Shown here: positions 1-9,010 of the stretch, one piece after another | Position numbering within the stretch: the stretch's first letter is position 1 | Layout of the letters: every line of letters starts with the position of its first letter | Assembly: GCF_014127285.1 (NCBI RefSeq) | Contig: NZ_CP059901.1 | Location: forward strand, 2,666,001 to 2,730,000 | Length of the DNA: 64,000 nt | Reading direction: 5' to 3' | From: Mumia sp. ZJ1417 | GTDB taxonomy: Bacteria; Actinomycetota; Actinomycetes; Propionibacteriales; Nocardioidaceae | Notes under the pieces: model-generated | Database searches by the model: none | Seen by the model: only the letters and a program-made list of their open reading frames with translations | What the model was told of the DNA's origin: nothing | Program-made: the position numbers and the translations under genes

Positions 1-229
1 GGAAGCCGAGCTCGCGCTTGAACTGGCAGCCGGTCTCGACGACGAGCCCGATCGCGTCGAGGCGGCGGATGTCGGTGCCGGTGGCGTCGATGAGGTAACC
101 GTTCACCGCGGTGTCGAAGTAGGAGTAGTAGGTCACGTTGTTCACGTGGCCGTACACGTCCTCGTCGGACCACCGCGTCGTGAGGCGGCGCAGCACCGGG
201 AAATCGTCACGCGTGGGGAGGACAGTCAC
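1..229 (-). CDS. Hotdog-fold acyl-CoA thioesterase (4HBT family), 3' end outside window
   Basis: Likely hydrolyses acyl-CoA thioesters in the cytosol. The first ~75 residues are visible and the gene runs off the left edge. The segment with [20 protein letters not shown] is the typical YbgC/FadM-type 4HBT signature: an acidic residue followed by GHVNN, where the Asp and Asn line the active site. The GTG start at 229 is chosen because a -10-like TATCGT (minus strand, 242-237) lies exactly 7 nt upstream and no Shine-Dalgarno is seen, which suggests a leaderless mRNA. It follows smc on the same strand, separated by a repeat-bearing spacer, so it is probably transcribed separately. The exact substrate cannot be told. 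Confidence 0.8.
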   Translation of the reverse strand, partial: MTVLPTRDDFPVLRRLTTRWSDEDVYGHVNNVTYYSYFDTAVNGYLIDATGTDIRRLDAIGLVVETGCQFKRELGF

Positions 230-236
230 GCGCCGG

Positions 237-242
237 ACGATA
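237..242 (-). promoter_or_regulatory. -10 element for leaderless thioesterase gene
   Basis: TATCGT on the minus strand, 7 nt before the GTG start at 229. It fits the TANNNT actinobacterial -10. No clear -35 is seen. Confidence 0.5.
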
Positions 243-280
243 CCGGGCGAGGCTACGACAAGCGCACACCCCGCCGCCAG

Positions 281-382
281 GTTTCGACAAGCTCAACCAA
301 CGAACTCCCCCGCCGGTCGAGCCTGTCGAGACCACGACAAGCTCAACCCACGAACACCCCGCTGGTCGAGCCTGTCGAGACC
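281..382. repeat. Intergenic palindromic repeat (TGGTCGAGCCTGTCGAGACC family), two units
   Basis: Each unit pairs a GTTTCGACAAGCTCAACCA-like left arm with a TGGTCGAGCCTGTCGAGAC-like right arm (16 of 19 positions complementary), separated by ~11-14 nt. Unit 1 spans 281-333 and unit 2 spans 334-382. The second right arm runs into the smc stop codon. The same family recurs at 21261-21310. Such extragenic palindromes are common in actinomycete genomes and could act as smc transcript ends. Confidence 0.8.
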
Positions 383-3300
383 TACGCCGGCTCGGCCTCG
401 CGCATCCGCTGGCTGATCACCGCGGACACCCCGTCGCCGCGCATCGAGACCCCGTACAGCGCGTCAGCGACCTCCATCGTGCGCTTCTGGTGCGTGATCA
501 CGATGAGCTGGCTGTTCTCGCGCAGCTCCTCGTAGATCTCCAGCAGGCGCCCGAGGTTGGTGTCGTCGAGCGCCGCCTCGACCTCGTCGAGGATGTAGAA
601 CGGGCTCGGCCGCGCCTTGAACAACGCCACCAAGAACGCCACGGCGACCAGCGACCGCTCTCCACCGGACAGCAGCGACAACCGCTTGACCTTCTTGCCC
701 GGCGGCCGGGCCTCGACCTCGATGCCAGTGGTGAGCATCGACGACGGGTCGGTGAGGATCAAACGGCCCTCGCCTCCGGGGAACAGCCGCGAGAAGACGC
801 CCTCGAACTCCCTGCTCACGTCCTCCCAGGCACTCGTGAACACCTGCTCGACGCGCCGGTCGACCTCGGTGACGATCTCGAGGAGGTCCTTGCGGGTCTT
901 GCGCAGGTCCTCCAGCTGCTCGGACAGGAACTTGTGCCGCTCCTCCAGCGCCGAGAACTCCTCAAGCGCGAGCGGGTTGACCTTGCCGAGCAGCGCGAGC
1001 GACTTCTCGGCGGCACGCAGCCGCTTCTCCTGCTCGGCACGGACGTACGGGACGGGCTCGGGGTCGGGATCGTCCTCGGCAGCGTCGACGGGACGTGGCA
1101 CGGGGACGAGGGCCTCGGGACCGTACTCCGTGACGAGCGAGTCCGGCTCGATCCCGATCTCCTCGAGCGCTCGCGTCTCGAGCGCCTCGATCCGCAGGCG
1201 CTGCTCGGCGCGGGCGACCTCGTCGCGGTGCACCGAGTCGGTGAGACGCGCGAGCTCGACGGACAGGTCACGCAGGCGGCGCCGTACGTCGGCGAGCTTC
1301 TGCTCACGCTCCGCGCGCGCCGCCGTGATCGCGTCGCGCGCCGTCTTGGCGGCGGCCAGCGACACCGCGAGGTGCTCCAGGACGACCTGCGTCGCCTCGC
1401 CCACCGCACGCGCGGCGACACCTTCGCGGCGCATCCGCTCACGACGGACGCGGTCACGCTCGCGCGCGGCACGCTCCTCGGCGGCACGACGACGCAGACC
1501 TGCGGCACGGCCGGAGATCGCGCGGGCACGCTCCTCGCTCGTGCGTAGGGCCAGGCGAGCCTCGGTCTCGGCCGCGCGGCGCTGCTTGGCCGTCTCCGCG
1601 AGCTGTTCGCGCGGCTCCGTGTCCGGCTCGTCCTCCGGCGCGTTCTCGGCTTCGGTCAGCCGCTGCTCGAGCGCCTCCAGCCCGGAGGACGCGTCGTCGC
1701 GGGCCTTCTGAGCGTTCGTGATCGCGGCCGCGAGGCGGGTGGCCTCGTCGCGGGCCGCCTTCACGGTCGAGCCGAGCTGGGCGAGCTTCTCGGTGAGGGC
1801 GTTGGCCTTGGCCTCGGACTCGCGCCGCTTGGCCATGGCCACGTCGAGGCGCTGCTTAGCCTCGTCGCGCTGGCCCTTCAGACGGACGACCTCGGCGTCC
1901 AGCTCCGTACGGCGCCCAGCGACGTCACGGAGGCCTTCGGCCGCCTGGTCGACCGCGGCTTGCACCTCGATCAGGCTCGGGATGTCCTGTGAACCGCCGG
2001 CCACGTAGTGGCTGCCGACCACGTCACCCTCGCGAGTCACCGCGGTGACGGTCGGCTCTCGGTCGACGACGTCGCGGGCCGTCGCCAGGTCGTCGACGAC
2101 CACGACCCGGTCGAGGAGGCGGCCGAGCGAGGCGAGCACGCCGTGCGGCGCCTCCACCACGTCGAGCGCGTACGTGGCCGCGTCGGGCAGCGCCGGCCAG
2201 CCGGCGCGGTCGGTCGCAGGCGCGGATCCGACGACCAGCCCGGCGCGACCGTCCTCCGTCGCCTTGAGCGACTCCACCGCGGACAGCGCGGTGACCAAGG
2301 AGTCGACGGCCACTGCGTCGGCGGCCGGTCCGAGCGCCGCGGCGACCGCAGCCTCGTACCCGGCCTGGACGGTGACGACGGCGGCGACCGAGCCGAGCAC
2401 GCCACCGAGGCGCTCGGACGCACCGAGCACCGCCCCCGCGCCGTCCTTGCGCGACAGGCCCATCTCGAGAGCCTCTTTTCGGGCCTCGAGCCCGGCGCGC
2501 TCCCGGTCGGCGACGTGAACCGCGTCGGTGGTCTTGGCGAGGCGGTCGGAGGCGTCGGCGAGCGCGGCCTCAGCGCCGTCAATCTCGGCGGTGAGCCCGG
2601 TCTCTCCGGAGTCGAGCCCGGCGACCTGGGTCTCGGCGACGGTGAACTCGTGCTGAGCGCGCTCGGCACGCTTCTCGGCGAGGTCGCGGCTCTCCTCCAG
2701 CCGGCCGATCTCCTCCTCGGCGGCGAGCACCCGCGTACGGAGGGTGTTGACCTGCCCCGTGAGGCGCGCCAGCCCCTCGCGGCGGTCGGACGCGGCGCGG
2801 ACGAGGTCGGCGATGCGCCGCTCCTCAGCCTGGTACGCCGCCTCGGCCGCCTTGCGTACGGTGATGGCGTCCTCGAGCCCCTTCTCGGCGGCGCCGACCT
2901 CCTCGGAGATGGCCTTCTCCTGGGCCTCGAAGCGGCCGGCCTCCTCCTCGAGCTCCTCCGGGTCACGCCCGCGCCGTTCGTCGGCCGGCATCGCCGCGGC
3001 GTTGCGCACCCGCTCGGCGGCCAGGCTCGCCGTGCCCTGGAGGCGATCGCGCAGGTTGTTGAGCCCGTACCACGTGTCCTGCGCCGCCTGCATCCGCGGC
3101 GCATCCTCGCGCAGCGCGTCCTCGAGCGCCGCCTCCTCGGTCCGCATCTGGGCGACGGAGCCCTCGACGGCGGTCCTCTTGAGCCGCAGCGCCTCCTCGT
3201 CGGCGAGCTCGGACTGCAGCTGATCACGCGCTCGAAGGACGTCGTCGGCAAGCAGACGGGCACGCGCGTCACGGACGTCGGCCTGGACGACGGCGGCCCT

Positions 3301-3939
3301 GCGGGCGACCTCCGCCTGGCGGCCGAGCGGCTTGAGCTGGCGTCGGATCTCGGCGAGGAGGTCCTGGAGGCGCGTGAGGTTGCCCTCGGTCGCGTCGAGC
3401 TTGCGGAGCGCCTTCTCTTTGCGCTTACGGTGCTTGAGGACGCCGGCGGCCTCCTCGACGAAGCCGCGGCGCTCCTCCGGCGACGCGCGCAGGACGGAGT
3501 CGAGCTGGCCCTGGCCGACGATGACGTGCATCTCGCGGCCGATGCCCGAGTCGCTCAGGAGCTCTTGGACGTCGAGGAGGCGGCACGGGTTGCCGTTGAT
3601 CGCGTAGTCGGAACCGCCGTTGCGGAACATGGTCCGCGAGATCGTCACCTCGGCGTAGTCGATCGGCAGAGCGCCGTCGCCGTTGTCGATGGTGAGGACC
3701 ACCTCGGCACGCCCGAGCGGGGCTCGGGCGGAGGTGCCGGCGAAGATGACGTCCTCCATCTTGCCGCCGCGCAGGGACTTGGCTCCCTGCTCGCCCATCA
3801 CCCATGCAAGGGCGTCGACGACGTTGGACTTGCCCGAGCCGTTGGGTCCGACGACACAGGTGATGCCGGGCTCGAGCTGGAGGTGGGTGGCGGACGCGAA
3901 GGACTTGAACCCACGCAGCGTCAGGCTCTTGAGATGCAA
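382..3939 (-). CDS. smc: Chromosome segregation protein SMC
   Basis: SMC ATPase (1185 aa, the usual family length) that works with ScpA/ScpB to organise and segregate the nucleoid. Seen: N-terminal Walker A GPNGSGKS at residues 31-38; long charged coiled coil about 170-500; a Gly/Ala/Val-rich hinge about 510-660; a second coiled coil about 670-990; C-terminal ABC signature LSGGE at 1090-1094 and Walker B ILDE at 1116-1119. The start is TTG at 3939 preceded by AAGGAG. The more usual ftsY and rnc neighbours are not seen here. Instead a 65-codon coiled-coil gene lies upstream and a thioesterase downstream. The stop codon is embedded in an intergenic repeat. Confidence 0.98.
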   Translation of the reverse strand: MHLKSLTLRGFKSFASATHLQLEPGITCVVGPNGSGKSNVVDALAWVMGEQGAKSLRGGKMEDVIFAGTSARAPLGRAEVVLTIDNGDGALPIDYAEVTISRTMFRNGGSDYAINGNPCRLLDVQELLSDSGIGREMHVIVGQGQLDSVLRASPEERRGFVEEAAGVLKHRKRKEKALRKLDATEGNLTRLQDLLAEIRRQLKPLGRQAEVARRAAVVQADVRDARARLLADDVLRARDQLQSELADEEALRLKRTAVEGSVAQMRTEEAALEDALREDAPRMQAAQDTWYGLNNLRDRLQGTASLAAERVRNAAAMPADERRGRDPEELEEEAGRFEAQEKAISEEVGAAEKGLEDAITVRKAAEAAYQAEERRIADLVRAASDRREGLARLTGQVNTLRTRVLAAEEEIGRLEESRDLAEKRAERAQHEFTVAETQVAGLDSGETGLTAEIDGAEAALADASDRLAKTTDAVHVADRERAGLEARKEALEMGLSRKDGAGAVLGASERLGGVLGSVAAVVTVQAGYEAAVAAALGPAADAVAVDSLVTALSAVESLKATEDGRAGLVVGSAPATDRAGWPALPDAATYALDVVEAPHGVLASLGRLLDRVVVVDDLATARDVVDREPTVTAVTREGDVVGSHYVAGGSQDIPSLIEVQAAVDQAAEGLRDVAGRRTELDAEVVRLKGQRDEAKQRLDVAMAKRRESEAKANALTEKLAQLGSTVKAARDEATRLAAAITNAQKARDDASSGLEALEQRLTEAENAPEDEPDTEPREQLAETAKQRRAAETEARLALRTSEERARAISGRAAGLRRRAAEERAARERDRVRRERMRREGVAARAVGEATQVVLEHLAVSLAAAKTARDAITAARAEREQKLADVRRRLRDLSVELARLTDSVHRDEVARAEQRLRIEALETRALEEIGIEPDSLVTEYGPEALVPVPRPVDAAEDDPDPEPVPYVRAEQEKRLRAAEKSLALLGKVNPLALEEFSALEERHKFLSEQLEDLRKTRKDLLEIVTEVDRRVEQVFTSAWEDVSREFEGVFSRLFPGGEGRLILTDPSSMLTTGIEVEARPPGKKVKRLSLLSGGERSLVAVAFLVALFKARPSPFYILDEVEAALDDTNLGRLLEIYEELRENSQLIVITHQKRTMEVADALYGVSMRGDGVSAVISQRMREAEPA

Positions 3940-4102
3940 GCCATGCTCCTTCGCACGACGACGGTCGGACGGCGCTGAAGTGCAGCCGGTCGGCTACGGG
4001 CAGCGGGGAAGGATGCCGTCCTCAGAGTAGGTGACCGACGGGGGTGGTCCGTCGCGCCACGCCCGGGCAGCGCGACAGGAGACGCGCACCGGGAACCGCG
4101 GA

Positions 4103-4300
4103 TCAGGAGCGGGCGGGCTCGAGAAGATCGGCGGTCGAGAGGTCCACGGGACCGAGGTCGGAGCCGGCGACCAGCTCGTCGTTCTCGTGCTTGAGCCGGA
4201 TCACCTCGGCCTCGAGATCGGCGATGCGGCGTCGGAGCTGCGCCTCGCGGGCCTGGTGAACGTTCGGCGTCGCCACGTAGCCGAGGAGAGCCTTGGCCAT
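4103..4300 (-). CDS. Small conserved actinobacterial coiled-coil protein, function unknown
   Basis: A 65-residue cytosolic protein starting MAKALLGYV and followed by a heptad-like stretch (LRRRIADLEAEVIRLKHEND) predicted to be coiled coil. The start at 4300 is chosen over a codon 15 nt upstream because GAAGGA lies 5 nt before the ATG. Short proteins starting MAKALLG and followed by a leucine-rich helix are familiar in actinomycetes, but I know of no assigned function. It lies 163 nt upstream of smc on the same strand. A candidate promoter has TTGACC (4416-4411, minus strand) about 18 nt before GACACT. Confidence 0.8.
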   Translation of the reverse strand: MAKALLGYVATPNVHQAREAQLRRRIADLEAEVIRLKHENDELVAGSDLGPVDLSTADLLEPARS

Positions 4301-4542
4301 CGGAATCCTTCGCATCGGGAGTGAGCAGGTGGCGCACGCGCCGATCCGCGAGAAGCGAGCCGGGACGGCGGACTACGCCGTCTCCCAGTGTCGCACCTGG
4401 TGACGTACCCGGTCAATGTGGCCCCGGCGACGTCACCCCCCAGACCGGCGCCGTGGACACCGAGCGACCGACGGCCGGTGCGGGGCGCGCGAGCCGAGGC
4501 GAGGCGAAGATAACGAAATGCCCACGACGCTTGACCGAAGGT

Positions 4543-4565
4543 TTGTTAGTAGGCTGAACTAACAA
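4543..4565. promoter_or_regulatory. Inverted-repeat operator of the ROK repressor
   Basis: Perfect arms TTGTTAGT (4543-4550) and ACTAACAA (4558-4565) separated by 7 bp, ending one base before the GTG start of the ROK regulator. A TAGGCT -10-like hexamer (4550-4555) lies between the arms, so binding would block transcription. AT-rich dyads of this kind are typical of ROK-family operators. Autoregulation is inferred. Confidence 0.6.
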
Positions 4566-4566
4566 C

Positions 4567-5739
4567 GTGATCGAGCGGACCACCCTCCCCGGCGAAGCCC
4601 GGACGATGCCTCCCCTGCGGCAGCGTCCAGCCCGCCGCGCGACCGACAAGGTGCTGCCCGCCGACACCCGGCGGCACCACCTCTCGCTGCTCCTGCAGTG
4701 CCTCGCAGACGAGGGGTCGCTCAGTCGCGCCGACCTCGCGCGCGCCACGTCCCTGACCCGCGTCACCGTCTCCGACCTGGTCACCGAGCTCCTTGCCGAC
4801 GGTCTCGTCGCCGAGCTCGGCACCAAGCCCGGTGCTCGTCCCGGCAAGCCTGCAACCCTGCTCGGTCTCGTCTCCGACGCGGTGCTCATCGCCGCGCTCG
4901 ACCTCTCCGACGACACGATCCTCCGCGGCGCGCTCATGGATCTCGAAGGTCAGATCGTCGCGCGAGACAGCGCCGCGCTCGGTGACGCCCGGGGCGAGGA
5001 CGCCGTCGACCTCGTCGTCGCGCTGGTCCGCTCCCTCGTCGACGCTTCCCCGCGTCCCGTCCTGGGAGTCGGCATCGGCACCCCCGGCGTCGTCGACCAC
5101 CGAGGCGTCGTCCGTCAGGCCCCCAACCTCGGCTGGTACGAGCTCCCGCTCGCCGAGATCGTCAGCGACCGCGTCGGCCTGCCGGTGTCGATCGCGAACG
5201 ACGCGAACATCGCCGCCCTCGCCGAGTGCACCTTCGGCGCCGGCAACGCCGACGGACTCCTGCTCGTCGCCATCGGCCTCGGCGTCGGTGGCGGCATCCT
5301 CATGGACGGCGCGATGCTCGGCGGCCCGCTGCTGTCGGCCGGCGAGGTCGGCCACGTGGTCGTCGAGCCCGGCGGCACCCCGTGCGCCTGCGGCAACCGC
5401 GGCTGCCTCGAGACGGTGCTCGCGATCCCTCGCCTCCGTGACCGCCTCGCCGACGCGGCGCCCAACGCCGCCGACGCGGAGCTGCGCACGGTCGGCACGA
5501 CGCTGGGGACCGTCCTCGCTCCCATCGTCACCACCCTCGGCATCACCGATGTCGTGCTCTACGGCCCCGTCGAGCTGCTGGACGGCCCCCTCCTGGAGGC
5601 AGTCCGCGCTGCGGTGGTCGAACGGAGCATGCCGGTCGTCGCCGAGAACCTTGACGTGCGGATGGCCTCGCTCGCGCGGGACGTCGTCCTCACGGGTGCA
5701 GCGGCTCAGGTCCGCTTCGCCCAGCTAGGGGTGGTCTGA
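4567..5739 (+). CDS. ROK-family transcriptional repressor, probable regulator of the amino-sugar operon
   Basis: A 390-residue repressor with an N-terminal winged helix-turn-helix (SRADLARATSLTRVTVSDLV, residues about 55-75) and a C-terminal ROK sugar-binding fold. The ROK signatures are intact: NDANIAALAE, GEVGH and the zinc-binding CACGNRGCLE. Family members release DNA when a sugar or sugar phosphate binds. It heads a plus-strand locus for uptake and breakdown of N-acetylated amino sugars, so N-acetylglucosamine or its 6-phosphate is the likely effector (inference). The start is GTG at 4567; an ATG at 4606 is the alternative. A palindrome ends directly at the start codon, consistent with autoregulation. 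Confidence 0.88.
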   Translation: MIERTTLPGEARTMPPLRQRPARRATDKVLPADTRRHHLSLLLQCLADEGSLSRADLARATSLTRVTVSDLVTELLADGLVAELGTKPGARPGKPATLLGLVSDAVLIAALDLSDDTILRGALMDLEGQIVARDSAALGDARGEDAVDLVVALVRSLVDASPRPVLGVGIGTPGVVDHRGVVRQAPNLGWYELPLAEIVSDRVGLPVSIANDANIAALAECTFGAGNADGLLLVAIGLGVGGGILMDGAMLGGPLLSAGEVGHVVVEPGGTPCACGNRGCLETVLAIPRLRDRLADAAPNAADAELRTVGTTLGTVLAPIVTTLGITDVVLYGPVELLDGPLLEAVRAAVVERSMPVVAENLDVRMASLARDVVLTGAAAQVRFAQLGVV

Positions 5740-5837
5740 CACCGGATCCGTCGCCACGCGATCGCACTCCTGTGTCGTCACCCACCCCTCACCAGATGGC
5801 CGGCCGCGGCCCTCTCACCCCCGAAGGAACGAAACAA

Positions 5838-7085
5838 ATGAAGAATCTGACTCGACTGGCGGCGCTGGGTGTGGCTTCCGCACTCGCCCTCACCGCCTGC
5901 GGCTCCGACTCCGGCGACGACTCCGCGCCGGGCACCCAGGTCGTCAAGCTCTGGCTCGCCGGCGAGACCGACACGCCCGAGGACCTGACCAAGTGGCTCG
6001 AGAAGGAGTACGAGGCCCAGAACGAGGGCACCGACCTCAAGATCGAGCGCATCGACTGGGGCCAGCTGATCCCGCGACTGCAGACCGCACTGAGCGACGA
6101 GAACCAGACGCCCGACGTCTTCGAGGTCGGCAACACGCAGGCGGCGACCTTCACATCGGTCGGCGCGTTCACCGACCTCACCGACAAGGTGAGCGACCTC
6201 GGCGACACCATCGCGCCGGAGAGCTTCGTCGAGGCCGGCTCGTACGACGGCAAGCAGTTCGCCCTTCCTTACTACTGGGGCTCGCGCTACGTCTTCTACA
6301 GCAAGAAGGCCTTCGCCGACGCCGGCATCACGCCGCCGAAGACTCTCGCCGAGTTCAACAAGGCCGCGGTCACGCTCAAGGCCAAGGGCGGCAAGGACTA
6401 CTCGGGCTTCTGGGTTCCCGGCCAGGACTGGCGCAACGGCATCTCGTGGCTGTTCGCCAACGGTGGCGACATCGCCGCCCAGGAGGGTGACAGCTGGGTC
6501 GGCAAGCTCTCCTCCCCCGAGAGCGTCAAGGGCCTCGAGGAGTGGAAGAACCTCTCCGACAACGCCAGCGCCGCCCCGAAGGACGGGCTCGACGCCGAGG
6601 CGTGGGTTCCGTACAACAACGGCGAGGCCGCGATGTTCATGGCGCCGGGTTGGGCACGCTGGAGCGTCCCCGAGGAGATGGCCACCGACCTGGGCGGCTT
6701 TGCACTGCCGGGCACTGACGGCAACGCCGCGCCGGTGTTCGCGGGCGGCTCCAACATCGGCATCTCGGCCAAGTCCAAGAAGCAGGACGAGGCGTACGCG
6801 CTGCTGAAGCTCATCTACAGCGACGAGTACCAGACGATGCTCGCCGAGAACGGTCTCGGCCCGGCGAACCCGGAGTTCACGGCCAAGATGGGTGACGACG
6901 AGTTCGCTCAGGCGTCGATCGCGGCTGCCTCGAACTCCAAGCTGACCCCGACTTCCCCGCACTGGACCGAGGTCGAGACGACGCAGGTGATGGAGGAGTT
7001 CTTCGGCAAGCTCGCCGGCGGCGAGGACGTCGCGAAGACCGCCAAGGAGTACGACGCGAAGCTCGAGGCCATCCTCAACAAGTAG
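5838..7085 (+). CDS. ABC transporter sugar-binding lipoprotein (amino-sugar uptake)
   Basis: A 415-residue extracellular solute-binding protein of the family-1 (MalE-like) type, anchored to the outer face of the membrane. Seen: a signal peptide with lipobox LTAC (Cys at residue 20) followed by a Gly/Ser/Asp-rich linker, then the bilobed binding domain. The start at 5838 has GAAGGAA 8 nt upstream. An in-frame codon at 5772 would put 22 non-signal residues in front and is rejected. It is followed by two permease genes and, further on, an MsiK-like ATPase. Neighbouring N-acetylhexosaminidase, ROK kinase and nagB genes suggest N-acetylglucosamine or chitobiose as ligand (compare NgcE/DasA). The ligand is inferred. 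Confidence 0.9.
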   Translation: MKNLTRLAALGVASALALTACGSDSGDDSAPGTQVVKLWLAGETDTPEDLTKWLEKEYEAQNEGTDLKIERIDWGQLIPRLQTALSDENQTPDVFEVGNTQAATFTSVGAFTDLTDKVSDLGDTIAPESFVEAGSYDGKQFALPYYWGSRYVFYSKKAFADAGITPPKTLAEFNKAAVTLKAKGGKDYSGFWVPGQDWRNGISWLFANGGDIAAQEGDSWVGKLSSPESVKGLEEWKNLSDNASAAPKDGLDAEAWVPYNNGEAAMFMAPGWARWSVPEEMATDLGGFALPGTDGNAAPVFAGGSNIGISAKSKKQDEAYALLKLIYSDEYQTMLAENGLGPANPEFTAKMGDDEFAQASIAAASNSKLTPTSPHWTEVETTQVMEEFFGKLAGGEDVAKTAKEYDAKLEAILNK

Positions 7086-7116
7086 GCCCTCGGGACTCGT
7101 CCCGTACGTACGACCA

Positions 7117-7162
7117 GGTACGGGGCCCGTCGCGACTCCCCCGCCGCGACGGGCCCCGTACC
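7117..7162 (+). terminator. Intra-operon 18-bp perfect hairpin after the binding-protein gene
   Basis: GGTACGGGGCCCGTCGCG (7117-7134) and its exact complement (7145-7162) flank a 10-nt loop, with no U-tract. It lies between the binding-protein and permease genes. By analogy with malE-malF, such a structure can stop part of the transcription or protect the upstream mRNA, giving an excess of binding protein over permeases. Confidence 0.75.
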
Positions 7163-7184
7163 CCTTCACCACGACAGGCAGACC

Positions 7185-8147
7185 ATGGCTCAGGCGATGA
7201 CCTACGACGCGCCCCCGACGGAGACTGAGGCGGATCCCCCGCCGCTGCGGAACCGGCGGCGGCGCCCCGCTCCGTACCTCCTGCTCGTCCCTGCGCTGCT
7301 CACGCTGGCCCTCGGTCTCGGCTACCCGCTGGTCCGCCAGATCCTCATGTCGTTCCAGGAGTTCGGCCTGGCCCAGCAGTTCGGCACCGCAGAACCGGGC
7401 TGGATCGGACTCGACAACTACGTCCACGTCCTCACCGACAAGACGACGTGGCTCGTCATCGCCCGCTCGGTGGCCTTCTGCTTCGCCGCGGCCTCCCTGA
7501 CGATGGTGATCGGGATGGCGCTCGCGCTGCTGATGCGCCAGGTGTCCACGGCCGCCCGCATCATCTTGCAGGTCTCGCTGCTCGCCGCGTGGGCGAGCCC
7601 GCTGATCGCCAGCCTGACGGTGTGGAACTGGCTGTTCGACACCCGCTACGGCGTCGTCAACTGGCTGCTGGTGAAGGTCGGGTTCGCCTCGTTCGACGGC
7701 TACTCGTGGCTCGCGAACCCGTGGACCTTCTTCCTCGTCGCCGGCGTGATCGTGGTCTGGATGAGCGTGCCGTTCGTGGCGTTCAGCTTGTACGCGGCGC
7801 TGACGCAGGTGCCCGAGGAGACGCTCGAGGCGTCGCAGCTCGACGGCGCCTCGCGGACCCAGCGGTTCCGCTTCATCGTCCTGCCGACGATCCGCCCGGT
7901 GCTCTCGATCGTGATGCTGCTGCAAATCGTGTGGGACCTGCGCCTGTTCGCGCAGATCAAGTACCTCCAAGGCGCGGGCGGCACGGTGAGCGAGACGAAC
8001 CTGCTCGGCACCTACCTCTATCAGCTCGGCGTCGCGCAGAGCGAGTACGGCATGGCCTCTGCCGTGGCGATGCTCATGCTGCTTCTGACACTCGTCCTGA
8101 CGTTCGGCTACGTCCGTTCGTTGCTGCGTGAGGAGCGCGCGTCATGA
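7185..8147 (+). CDS. ABC sugar transporter permease (MalF-type)
   Basis: A 320-residue inner-membrane permease with six predicted membrane segments after a basic N-terminal tail (RNRRRR, residues about 23-28). The EAA coupling loop (EASQLDGASRTQRFRFIVLP, about 225-245) is the site that contacts the ATPase. It forms the pore with the next gene, whose start overlaps its stop (ATGA at 8144-8147). There is no ATPase gene in this operon, so the pair probably uses the MsiK-like protein encoded at 12327-13400. A second ATG lies at 7197. No strong Shine-Dalgarno is visible, so the start is approximate. Confidence 0.92.
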   Translation: MAQAMTYDAPPTETEADPPPLRNRRRRPAPYLLLVPALLTLALGLGYPLVRQILMSFQEFGLAQQFGTAEPGWIGLDNYVHVLTDKTTWLVIARSVAFCFAAASLTMVIGMALALLMRQVSTAARIILQVSLLAAWASPLIASLTVWNWLFDTRYGVVNWLLVKVGFASFDGYSWLANPWTFFLVAGVIVVWMSVPFVAFSLYAALTQVPEETLEASQLDGASRTQRFRFIVLPTIRPVLSIVMLLQIVWDLRLFAQIKYLQGAGGTVSETNLLGTYLYQLGVAQSEYGMASAVAMLMLLLTLVLTFGYVRSLLREERAS

Positions 8148-9010
8148 CCGCACCCGCTACCCCGACACTCCGCCGTCGCCGTCCTCGCAAGGGCCGCAGG
8201 CTCTCCAGCGCCGTCGCGATCCTGGTCGCGGCCGTGTGGGCGTTCCCCGTCTACTGGATGGTCAACAGCTCGTTCCAGAGCAGCAGCCGTCTACGGGCTC
8301 CCGACCCGGCGTGGCTCCCGTTCAACGACGAGGCGAGCACGGACGCGTACGGGCGCGTGGTCGACGCGTCGTTCTGGCACTCGATGCAGCTCAGCCTCAC
8401 CGTCACGGTCCTCGCGGTCGTCGCAGGCCTGGCGTTCGCGTTCCTCGCGGCGCTGGCGATCTCGCGCTTCCGCATCCGCGGCAAGGGCGCGTTCATCATC
8501 GTCATCCTCGTCGTGCAGATGATCCCTGCGGAGGCGCTGTTCATCTCGCAGTACAAGATGCTGTCCGGCTGGGGCCTGTTCAACACGGTCGCCGGGCTCA
8601 CGCTGCTCTACCTCGCGATGATCCTGCCGTTCACGGTGTGGATGCTGCGCGGGTTCGTCGCCGGCGTACCGGCCGAGCTCGAGGAGGCGGCGATGGTGGA
8701 CGGCTGCAGCCGCTTCCGTGCGTTCTTCACGATCACGTTCCCGCTGCTGGCGCCCGGTCTGGTCGCCTCGGGCGTGTACGGATTCCTCCAGTGCTGGAAC
8801 GAGATCACTCTCGCGACCGTCGTCATGGACCCGTCCAACCGTACGATCCCACTGTGGCTGCAGGGCATGACGACGGTCTCCAACCAGGCAATCGACTGGC
8901 CAGCAGTGATGGCCGGTGCCACACTCGTCGCCGTGCCGGTGATCGGGCTGTTCATGTTCGTCCAGAACAAGATGACCAGCGGCATGGTCTCCGGGGCGGT
9001 CAAGGGATGA
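8144..9010 (+). CDS. ABC sugar transporter permease (MalG-type)
   Basis: A 288-residue permease, second half of the pore. It has a short basic N-terminus, six predicted membrane helices and the EAA loop ELEEAAMVDGCSRFRAFFTI (about 176-195), matching MalG/NgcG-type proteins. It is translationally coupled on both sides: its ATG overlaps the stop of the preceding permease, and its stop overlaps the ATG of the glycosidase gene at 9007. Substrate assignment (amino sugar) rests on the neighbourhood. Confidence 0.92.
   Translation: MTAPATPTLRRRRPRKGRRLSSAVAILVAAVWAFPVYWMVNSSFQSSSRLRAPDPAWLPFNDEASTDAYGRVVDASFWHSMQLSLTVTVLAVVAGLAFAFLAALAISRFRIRGKGAFIIVILVVQMIPAEALFISQYKMLSGWGLFNTVAGLTLLYLAMILPFTVWMLRGFVAGVPAELEEAAMVDGCSRFRAFFTITFPLLAPGLVASGVYGFLQCWNEITLATVVMDPSNRTIPLWLQGMTTVSNQAIDWPAVMAGATLVAVPVIGLFMFVQNKMTSGMVSGAVKG

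Noticed and set aside
2008-3978. 656-codon open frame on the plus strand over smc
   Set aside because: Antisense shadow in high-GC coding sequence; smc motifs on the other strand are unambiguous.
5740-5837. DasR-type or second ROK operator before the binding-protein gene
   Set aside because: No DasR-like dyad and no TTGTTAGT/ACTAACAA half-sites found in this gap.
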